NCBI GenBank assembly: GCA_046597895.1
Contig: JBKJJS010000054.1
Span: 1 to 8,344 of the forward strand
Source: WLJO01 sp046597895
GTDB lineage: Bacteria; Actinomycetota; Acidimicrobiia; Acidimicrobiales; Ilumatobacteraceae
DNA length: 8,344 nucleotides
Reading direction: 5' to 3'
The notes beneath the pieces were generated by a model, which saw only the letters and a list, made by a program, of their open reading frames with translations, was not told where the DNA came from and made no database searches. Below, piece after piece: positions 1 to 5,717 of this stretch; position 1 is the first letter of the stretch; every line of letters starts with the position of its first letter. The position numbers were made by a program, and so were the translations under genes.

Positions 1-58
1 GTCCCCGCCGGGACCGGTCGATCGTGAGGATGTTGATGCTGTACTTCGGCGCGGTCAC
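1..58 (-). CDS. 5' end of an unidentified gene downstream of the DUF2397 gene (partial)
   Basis: Reading leftward from a GTG at 58-56, a frame stays open to the window edge and encodes MTAPKYSINILTIDRSRRG. About 18 of its 19 codons end in G or C, which matches the real genes here; the competing minus-strand frame, starting at a GTG further upstream, has much weaker third-position bias. A GGAG lies 4 bases before the GTG, and the GTG is the only start codon in this frame after the preceding in-frame stop. The gene begins 43 bases after the DUF2397 stop on the same strand, so the two are probably co-transcribed. In Wadjet-type operons the next gene would be the DUF2398 (JetB) subunit, but I do not recognise these 19 residues as a typical DUF2398 start. 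The product is therefore unassigned. Confidence 0.5.
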   Translation of the reverse strand, partial: MTAPKYSINILTIDRSRRG

Positions 59-62
59 TTGA

Positions 63-66
63 CTCC
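63..66 (-). promoter_or_regulatory. Shine-Dalgarno site for the partial left-edge gene
   Basis: GGAG on the minus strand sits 4 bases upstream of the GTG at 58. The spacing is slightly short but acceptable, and this site is the main reason for choosing that GTG. Confidence 0.45.
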
Positions 67-101
67 ACGCTACGTCACGCCATCAACGGGCAAGGTCGCG
101 G

Positions 102-1610
102 TCACGTTCCGACCACCTCCACAGTGACGCCGCACAACACGAGGGTTCCGTCGGTGACCGTGACCGTCGTGTCGACATCGGCCGAGCGGATCGTCACGTG
201 GGTCGAGCCCGAGGAGGCGGTGGCGACCAATCCGGCCACTGGCACCCCTGCCGCCAGGGCCAGGTCGGCGAGGCGCAGCAGTTCGTCGAATTCCGTGCGA
301 TCCAGCACCCGTCCCGCCAGCGGCGAACTCGCCAACCGCTCGAGCGATACCTGCTCGGCGTTCAACCGGGTCAATGCCATCTCGGTGAAGTAGGCGCGGG
401 CGCGGCGATCATCCGGGACGGCCGCCGAGCTACCTGGCCCGGCGAGCTTGCCCCGTTCCCGCAGCGAAATCGGCACCGACACGGCAGGTGCATTCGCCCA
501 CGAAGTCGACGCCGACACGAGGTCGGGGTCGTCGTGGCCTGCCCCCAAGTGGCGAGCCCCACCGAGCCCGAACATGGCGGCGAAGAGTGCGTGCGCAGTG
601 TCGTGGGCCCCGAAACCCGCGGTGCGCCCGTCGAGCGACCAGAACCAACCCGCCAAGTCGACAAGGTCCCGGGCCCGGCTGGCCCCTCTCCCCCTCGCTT
701 CGAGCAGACGTCGCAGCAACGCCGTCAGTTCACGGATCGCGCTCACAGTGCGACGATCCAATTCGGCAATCCGCGAACTCCTGTCCGCGACGCGGAACCA
801 CGCCACCAGCCCCTCCCAGCGCACCCGCCATTCGGCGAGGCGCTGCTCCAACGATTGGAACACGGCATCATCGGCCGTGGCGACGAGGCGCAACATGTCC
901 TCCACACCGACCGCTTCCACCGCGGCGACCCGCTCGGCGATCACCGGCGACCAACGGTGCAGATCCTCGAGGAATTCGTGGAGGTGCCCCAGCAACAGGT
1001 CCTTCATCTCGACGAAGCGGTCAGCATCGACATCGACCTGCTGCGTCATGGCCCCGACCAACACGTAGAACTGGGCGGAGCGATCGGCGAGCTGACCGAG
1101 CACCAGGTCCATCTGGTTCAGCAGCACCAGGGACCGTTCTCCATCGGCGCGGCGCACCGACGTGGCGAGATCGTGCAACTGCTCGGCGATTTGGCGGAGC
1201 GCGAACCGTTGCAGTCTCCCCTCGCCACCCTGAGCGCGCAGCAGGTCCCGGACGCCGCGATAGGCCCGCTCGCCCAATTCCGTGAACTGGTACACCGGAC
1301 GACGACGCCGATACTCGACGATCGAGCCGACCCGGGACGTGTCGAAGCTCTGCGCCAGCACCCCCCAGCCCGCCAGCGCATCGAGCGCGCGCGTCGCCGC
1401 ATCCTCGTCGACCGGCTCGCCCCGAGCCGTGGCAACCGCGCCCGCCACATCGGGAGGGCGGAGCTGCACCTCGTAGCCCGCCTTCGCGTCGTCGAACGCC
1501 TGGAGCACGGCGAGATACGTCAAGCGTTCGGGCGAGCCGACCCAGCGCAAGAGATCGAGGCGTTCCTCGACCGCCGGGATGTCGGGCGCTACGGCCGCCG
1601 ATCCAATCAT
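102..1610 (-). CDS. DUF2397 / TIGR02677 family protein, Wadjet JetA-like (kleisin-like) subunit
   Basis: This 502-residue protein has the expected length for DUF2397. The N-terminal third shows the family pattern: TYLAVLQAF (about 31-39), YEVQLRPPDV (46-55), a winged-helix-like stretch ending in TSRVGSIVEY (91-100), and VYQFTELGERAYRGV (106-120). The middle (about 130-310) is helical and charged, with no signal peptide or membrane segment. The C-terminal part has the family-like segment around STSWANAPAVSVPISLRERG (about 368-387). DUF2397 proteins are the JetA component of one Wadjet class (type II, as I recall), where JetA is thought to act as the kleisin of a MukBEF-like SMC complex that recognises and helps cleave plasmids. 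A partner gene seems to begin 43 bases downstream. There is no Shine-Dalgarno before the ATG, but TAGCAT lies 6 bases upstream, suggesting a leaderless mRNA. Family assignment is firm; membership of a complete Wadjet operon is inference. Confidence 0.88.
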   Translation of the reverse strand: MIGSAAVAPDIPAVEERLDLLRWVGSPERLTYLAVLQAFDDAKAGYEVQLRPPDVAGAVATARGEPVDEDAATRALDALAGWGVLAQSFDTSRVGSIVEYRRRRPVYQFTELGERAYRGVRDLLRAQGGEGRLQRFALRQIAEQLHDLATSVRRADGERSLVLLNQMDLVLGQLADRSAQFYVLVGAMTQQVDVDADRFVEMKDLLLGHLHEFLEDLHRWSPVIAERVAAVEAVGVEDMLRLVATADDAVFQSLEQRLAEWRVRWEGLVAWFRVADRSSRIAELDRRTVSAIRELTALLRRLLEARGRGASRARDLVDLAGWFWSLDGRTAGFGAHDTAHALFAAMFGLGGARHLGAGHDDPDLVSASTSWANAPAVSVPISLRERGKLAGPGSSAAVPDDRRARAYFTEMALTRLNAEQVSLERLASSPLAGRVLDRTEFDELLRLADLALAAGVPVAGLVATASSGSTHVTIRSADVDTTVTVTDGTLVLCGVTVEVVGT

Positions 1611-1616
1611 TTGGTC

Positions 1617-1622
1617 ATGCTA
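1617..1622 (-). promoter_or_regulatory. Candidate -10 element (TAGCAT) for a leaderless DUF2397 transcript
   Basis: On the minus strand TAGCAT fits the actinobacterial -10 pattern TANNNT and is followed by exactly 6 bases and then the ATG at 1610. Transcription would then start at or next to the start codon, which fits the missing Shine-Dalgarno. I see no convincing -35 hexamer 17-18 bases further upstream. Confidence 0.4.
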
Positions 1623-1631
1623 TTGATCAAT
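1622..1631. promoter_or_regulatory. 10-base perfect palindrome ATTGATCAAT in the divergent promoter region, possible operator
   Basis: ATTGATCAAT is a perfect palindrome and locally AT-rich against very GC-rich flanks. It shares one base with the candidate -10 of the DUF2397 gene and lies 67 bases upstream of the acyl-CoA synthetase start. A dimeric regulator bound here would block the minus-strand promoter. No regulator gene lies in the window, and I did not notice a second copy, so the role is speculative. Confidence 0.25.
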
Positions 1632-1661
1632 GTCCACTGCGGTCCCCCGCATCGCAGCTCC

Positions 1662-1667
1662 TACGAT
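1662..1667 (+). promoter_or_regulatory. Candidate -10 element (TACGAT) for the acyl-CoA synthetase gene
   Basis: TACGAT matches TANNNT and would place the transcription start near 1674, giving a leader of roughly 25 bases that contains the Shine-Dalgarno. No good -35 hexamer is visible at 17-18 bases, so this is a weak prediction based on position and -10 shape. Confidence 0.25.
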
Positions 1668-1682
1668 CGGTTGTCAGCCGCG

Positions 1683-1690
1683 AAAAGGGG
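1683..1690 (+). promoter_or_regulatory. Shine-Dalgarno site for the acyl-CoA synthetase
   Basis: AAAAGGGG lies 8 bases upstream of the ATG at 1699. It decides the start: the same frame is open back to an ATG at 1630, but that extension adds 23 residues with no family similarity and runs through the divergent promoter region. Confidence 0.6.
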
Positions 1691-1698
1691 AATACACC

Positions 1699-3198
1699 AT
1701 GTCGCTCATCCAATCCAAGCCGCGCTGGGATCTCAGCCCCGATGGAAGCCCGCCCGCCTGGCGCGCCTCGACCATCTCCAACCACCTCGTGGCCACGGCC
1801 GCCCGCACGCCGAATCGAACGGCCATCACGTACGACGGGCGCACCATCACGTACGCCGAGCTCGATGAGATGGCGAGCCGGGCCGCCAACGGGATGCTCG
1901 CCCTCGGCGTACGGCCAGGTGATGTCGTCGGCCTTCGGGCCCACAACCGGCCGGAAACCCTCGCCTGCTTTTACGGCCTCGCCCGGGCCGGCATCACGAT
2001 CCTGCCACTGAGCCCGCGGCTCATCGGTGACGAACTGACATGGCAACTGCGTGACATCGAAGCCACCAAACTCATCGACGACGACGGCCTCGGCGACCAT
2101 TCGGTGGCCGACGTGATGGCTAAGGGTTCATCCGGCCACCCGGAGATCGCGGTCGACGAGAACGACTACGTGTGGGTGCGCTTCACATCCGGCACCACGG
2201 GGCGTCCCAAGGCGGTGGCCACCACACAGAAGGCGGCGGCCAACCTCTTCGAGAGCTTCGCCCTTGGCATCGGCCAGGGTCCGAGCGACAAAGTGTTGGT
2301 GATCGCCCCCGTTGCCCACGCCGCCATCGCCACGGCGGCCAACGCCATCATCGTGGGCGGGTCCATCGTGCTGGAGCCGGGCTTCGACCCCGACCGTGTG
2401 TGGCCGGCGTGCGACGAACACGGCGTGACTCTCGTCTTCATGGTCCCCACCATGTTCGCCCTCACGCTCGACAAGCCGGGGGACGGAGGCAGCATCCGGA
2501 CCTTTCTCTCCATGGCCTCGATCTTTTCGCCGGCGTTGAAGCAGCGGGTTCAAGCCCGCTTCCCCCAGTCTCAGATCTTCGATTGCTACGCCGGGACGGA
2601 GCTGGGCGCCGCCACGATCCTTCGCCCCGAGCACATCCCCGCCAAGCCCAGTTCCGTCGGATTGCCGTGGTTCGGATGTCGGATCCGGATCCTCGACGAC
2701 GACGGCCATCAACTGCCGACCGGCGAGATCGGTTCGATCTACGTGCAAGGACCGGCGATGTGCTCGGCGTTCGTCGGTTCAGTACCACCGTCGCCGACGA
2801 CGATCCGCGACGGGTTCCTGACGCCCGGGGATCTCGGTTACCTCGACGAGGACGGGTTTCTGTTTCTCGTCGATCGCCGCACCGACCTCATCGTGTCCGG
2901 CGGGTACAACGTGTACCCGAGCGAGGTCGAAGATGTCCTCATCGGTCACCCCGGCGTCGTGTCCGTGGCCGTGATCGGCATCCCGGACGACACATGGGGC
3001 CAGGTCGTGACGGCAGTGGTCCAAGGCACAGCGGACCCTGCCGAACTCGATCAACGGTGCCGGGATCGGCTCGCCAGCTACAAGGTGCCCCGCCGCTACG
3101 AGTTCGTCGACGCCCTGCCCCTCAACCCAAGCGGCAAGGTGTTGAAGCGCCAACTCCGCGAGACGTTCACGACGATCGCGGCATCCGACGCCGGGTAG
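1699..3198 (+). CDS. Acyl-CoA synthetase (AMP-forming), class I adenylate-forming ligase
   Basis: This 499-residue cytoplasmic enzyme should activate a carboxylic acid to its acyl-AMP and then its CoA thioester. The core motifs appear in order: the phosphate-binding loop FTSGTTGRPK (162-171), the adenine-site motif CYAGTE (296-301, where YGxTE is usual), TPGDLGYLDEDG (375-386), the hinge DRRTD (392-396), and GGYNVYPSEVE (401-411). The catalytic lysine is in NPSGKVLKR, at K480. All residues needed for catalysis seem present, so it is probably active. The chain is a little short for the family (often 510-550). Motifs do not fix the substrate: fatty, aryl or alicyclic acids are all possible. The neighbouring Mo hydroxylase, Rieske oxygenase and hydrolase favour a catabolic acid over housekeeping fatty-acid activation, which is inference. 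It is transcribed away from the DUF2397 gene, and 52 bases with a hairpin separate it from the next gene. Confidence 0.93.
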   Translation: MSLIQSKPRWDLSPDGSPPAWRASTISNHLVATAARTPNRTAITYDGRTITYAELDEMASRAANGMLALGVRPGDVVGLRAHNRPETLACFYGLARAGITILPLSPRLIGDELTWQLRDIEATKLIDDDGLGDHSVADVMAKGSSGHPEIAVDENDYVWVRFTSGTTGRPKAVATTQKAAANLFESFALGIGQGPSDKVLVIAPVAHAAIATAANAIIVGGSIVLEPGFDPDRVWPACDEHGVTLVFMVPTMFALTLDKPGDGGSIRTFLSMASIFSPALKQRVQARFPQSQIFDCYAGTELGAATILRPEHIPAKPSSVGLPWFGCRIRILDDDGHQLPTGEIGSIYVQGPAMCSAFVGSVPPSPTTIRDGFLTPGDLGYLDEDGFLFLVDRRTDLIVSGGYNVYPSEVEDVLIGHPGVVSVAVIGIPDDTWGQVVTAVVQGTADPAELDQRCRDRLASYKVPRRYEFVDALPLNPSGKVLKRQLRETFTTIAASDAG

Positions 3199-3206
3199 CC
3201 ATCGGC

Positions 3207-3233
3207 CGGCGGGTGCCACAACCTGACCCGCCG
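3207..3233 (+). terminator. GC-rich hairpin after the acyl-CoA synthetase, possible weak terminator
   Basis: CGGCGGGT (3207-3214) and ACCCGCCG (3226-3233) form a perfect 8-base stem with an 11-base loop, 8 bases after the ligase stop. No T-run follows, so it is not a classical intrinsic terminator; in high-GC actinobacteria such U-less hairpins can terminate, attenuate, or protect the 3' end of an upstream message. It ends 17 bases before the next start codon. Confidence 0.4.
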
Positions 3234-3238
3234 CTCGG

Positions 3239-3244
3239 TACGTT
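3239..3244 (+). promoter_or_regulatory. Candidate -10 element (TACGTT) for a leaderless Mo-hydroxylase transcript
   Basis: TACGTT fits TANNNT and is followed by 6 bases and then the ATG at 3251, the same geometry as at the DUF2397 gene. The start codon lacks a Shine-Dalgarno. If real, the Mo subunit, Rieske and hydrolase genes form a transcription unit separate from the ligase. No clear -35 is visible. Confidence 0.3.
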
Positions 3245-3250
3245 GCCGGG

Positions 3251-5653
3251 ATGGCTGGTTCAATCCTGGGTACGCAAGTTCTCCGCACAGAAGACCCTGA
3301 GTTGCTCCTCGGGCAGGCGAGGTATGTCAGCGACCTCCCGCTCCACGATCCGGTACACCTTGTCTTCGTCCGCTCGGAGTACGCCCACGCTCGCATCATG
3401 GGCATCGACACGTCCGCAGCAGTCGAGGCGCCCGGCGTCGTCGCCGTGTTCACGGCGGCCGATCTGGCGTTGAAACCTCAGCACGGGATGGCCAAGGTCC
3501 ATGACGACTTCGCCCGGCCTCCGTTGGCCGTCGAGCGCGTCCGCTTCGTGGGCGAGGCCGTGGCCGTCGTGGCCGCTACCAGTGAGACGGCGGCACGCGA
3601 CGCCGCGGCGTTGGTCGTCGTGGACTACGACCCACTGCCGGTCGTCGTTTCCCCCGAAGACGCCCTTGAACCGGACGCCCCTGTGCTGTTCCCAGCCCAC
3701 GGCAACAACGTCGCCATCGCCACCACGGACCCGGACCAACCCGACCTGTTCGGTGACGCCGACCTGATCGTGCGCGGCCGATACGTGAATCAGCGGATGG
3801 CCGTGGCCGCCATCGAGCCTCATTGCGCGGCCGCCGAGGTTGCCGCCGATGGCCGCCTCATCATGTACGGCTCCACCCAGATGCCGCACCTGCTGCAGAA
3901 CCTGCTGTCGCGCGCCATCGGGCTTCGCAAGGACCAGGTCCACGTGATCACACCCCACGTCGGTGGGGGCTTCGGCGGCAAGGCCGGGTTGTATCCCGAG
4001 CAAACCGTGGTTGCCGCGATCGCGCTGCGGCTTGGACGGCCAGCGACGTGGACCGCGACCCGCAGCGAGGACATGCTCGTGCTCGGTCACAGCCGGGCAC
4101 AGATCCAGTACGTGGAACTCGGCGTCCGCCGGGACGGCACCTTCACCGGGCTGCGGGTCCGCCTCGTGGGCGACGGCGGGGCCTACCCAGGGCTCGGTGC
4201 CTACCTGCCGGCCGGCACCCGGCGCATGTCCAATGGCACGTACCGGTTCACGGGCATCCAATTCGACGTCGTGGTGGCGGCCACCAACACCACGCCCACC
4301 GGCGCCTACCGGGGCGCCGCCCGACCGGAGGCGACAGCCCTGTTGGAACGGGTGGTCGACCAGGCCGCCCTCGAGCTCGCGATGGACCCCGTGGAGCTGC
4401 GGCGCCGCAACCTGCTCACCGAAGACAGTTTTCCCTTCCACACGCTCACCGGCATCACATACGACTGTGGCAATTACCAACTCCCGCTTGACGAAGTGAC
4501 GCGGCTCTCGGGCTACGAGCACCTGCGCGAGGAACAAGCCACGCGCCGGGCCCAAGGCGACCACCGGCTCCTCGGGATCGGTGTCTCGAGCTACGTCGAG
4601 ATCACCGCCGGAGGCGGGGCCAGCGAGTACGGGGCCGTCGAGGTCCACGCCGATGGCTCACTCACCATGATGGCGGGCACATCGGCCCACGGGCAGGGGC
4701 ACCAGACGACGTTCGCCATGATCGTCAGCTCGCAAACCGGCATCCCGGTGGACCGCATTCGCCTCGTGCAGAGCGACACGGACCGGGTGCGAAGCGGCGG
4801 CGGCACCGGTGGCTCGCGATCGCTGCAGCTCGGTGGTTCCGCCGTGCTGAAGGCCACGCAATCCATGGTCGACAAGGCAAGGCATTTGGCCGCCCACCTC
4901 CTCGAGGCGAGCGTCGACGACATCGTGGTCGACATCTCGGCCGGCACCATCGGGGTGGCCGGGGTGCCTTCTTCGTCGCTCGACTGGGGCCAACTCGCCC
5001 AGGCGGCCACCGAGGCACCGGACGGGGTCGTGGACCACTCCGACGGCACGCTCGGCCTCGCGGCCCAGTTGGACTTCGACCAGGGCGAGGCCACGTTCCC
5101 ATTCGGCGCCCACGTGGCGGTGGTCGAGGTGGATCGTGAGACCGGCGCGGTGACGCTGCTGCGCCACATTGCCGTCGACGACTGCGGCACTGTCGTCAAC
5201 CCGTTGCTCGTGCAGGGCCAGCAGCACGGCGGGGTGGCGGCCGGGGTGAGCCAGGCGCTGTACGAGCAGGTCGGGTACGACGAGGACGGCAACCCGCTGA
5301 CGGGAAACTTCCTCGATTACGCGATCCCGGCCGCGACCGAGTTCCCGATGTTCGACGTCCACAGCACCGAGACCCCGACCCCGCTCAACCCTCTCGGTGC
5401 CAAGGGCATCGGCGAGGCGAGCACCATCGGCAGCACGCCCGCCGTACAAAACGCCGTCATCGATGCATTGGCCCATCTCGGGGTGCGGCACATCGATCTC
5501 CCATGCACGAGCGAGGCGGTGTGGCAGGCGATCCAGCGCGCCGTTGCAGGGACGCCTATCGTTACCCCGCGAGCCGCGCCCGCCCTCTTCGACACGTTGC
5601 CGCGCGAACAAGGAGTCGACAAGGCTGGCCTCGATGCCGCCGAAGGCATCTGA
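3251..5653 (+). CDS. Molybdenum hydroxylase large subunit (CoxL / xanthine dehydrogenase family, Mo-cofactor binding)
   Basis: At 800 residues this is the normal size for a stand-alone large subunit, which carries the molybdopterin cytosine dinucleotide cofactor and hydroxylates a carbon using water. It begins in the family style (GSILGTQVLRTEDPELLLG), leading into the a/b hammerhead domain (to about 130). The Mo-binding domains follow: GGGFGGK (238-244), the active-site loop AYRGAAR (352-358), AHGQGHQ (479-485), GGGTGGSRS (516-524), and AKGIGEAS (717-724), where E722 is the expected catalytic base. The loop lacks the Cys of true CO dehydrogenases (AYRCSFR) and is closest to form II CoxL (AYRGAGR), so CO is an unlikely substrate; an aromatic, heteroaromatic or CoA-bound substrate is more plausible. 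There are no fused 2Fe-2S or FAD domains, and no gene for either subunit lies in the window, so partners must be encoded elsewhere. The start codon has no Shine-Dalgarno. Confidence 0.93.
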   Translation: MAGSILGTQVLRTEDPELLLGQARYVSDLPLHDPVHLVFVRSEYAHARIMGIDTSAAVEAPGVVAVFTAADLALKPQHGMAKVHDDFARPPLAVERVRFVGEAVAVVAATSETAARDAAALVVVDYDPLPVVVSPEDALEPDAPVLFPAHGNNVAIATTDPDQPDLFGDADLIVRGRYVNQRMAVAAIEPHCAAAEVAADGRLIMYGSTQMPHLLQNLLSRAIGLRKDQVHVITPHVGGGFGGKAGLYPEQTVVAAIALRLGRPATWTATRSEDMLVLGHSRAQIQYVELGVRRDGTFTGLRVRLVGDGGAYPGLGAYLPAGTRRMSNGTYRFTGIQFDVVVAATNTTPTGAYRGAARPEATALLERVVDQAALELAMDPVELRRRNLLTEDSFPFHTLTGITYDCGNYQLPLDEVTRLSGYEHLREEQATRRAQGDHRLLGIGVSSYVEITAGGGASEYGAVEVHADGSLTMMAGTSAHGQGHQTTFAMIVSSQTGIPVDRIRLVQSDTDRVRSGGGTGGSRSLQLGGSAVLKATQSMVDKARHLAAHLLEASVDDIVVDISAGTIGVAGVPSSSLDWGQLAQAATEAPDGVVDHSDGTLGLAAQLDFDQGEATFPFGAHVAVVEVDRETGAVTLLRHIAVDDCGTVVNPLLVQGQQHGGVAAGVSQALYEQVGYDEDGNPLTGNFLDYAIPAATEFPMFDVHSTETPTPLNPLGAKGIGEASTIGSTPAVQNAVIDALAHLGVRHIDLPCTSEAVWQAIQRAVAGTPIVTPRAAPALFDTLPREQGVDKAGLDAAEGI

Positions 5654-5707
5654 ACGCGCGATCCTCCGATCCACACCTCGCACAGTCATCGTCACCAATC
5701 GAAGAAC

Positions 5708-5711
5708 GAGG
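5708..5711 (+). promoter_or_regulatory. Shine-Dalgarno site for the Rieske oxygenase
   Basis: GAGG lies 6 bases upstream of the ATG at 5718. It supports this start over the upstream ATGs in the same open frame, which fall inside the Mo subunit gene. The rest of the 64-base gap (5654-5717) shows no promoter or terminator that I can support, so read-through from the Mo subunit gene is likely. Confidence 0.55.
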
Positions 5712-5717
5712 CACGCC

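Noticed and set aside
1630..1698. Upstream ATG adding 23 residues to the acyl-CoA synthetase
   Set aside because: The extension has no family similarity, lies in the promoter region, and lacks the strong ribosome site found before 1699.
198..1868. 556-codon plus-strand open frame opposite the DUF2397 gene
   Set aside because: The translation is rich in Arg, Pro, His and Gln with no recognisable domain. It mirrors a real gene with clear family motifs and is an effect of high GC content.
2172..3473. 433-codon plus-strand open frame overlapping the ligase in another frame
   Set aside because: Extremely Arg/Pro/His-rich, and it runs across the ligase stop and into the Mo subunit gene; a frame shadow.
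3260..4648. 462-codon minus-strand open frame opposite the Mo subunit gene
   Set aside because: Low-complexity Gly/His/Arg/Val-rich translation with no motifs, antisense to conserved catalytic sequence.
3251..5653. True aerobic CO dehydrogenase (CoxL form I)
   Set aside because: The active-site loop lacks the Cys of AYRCSFR, and no CoxM, CoxS or maturation genes are adjacent.
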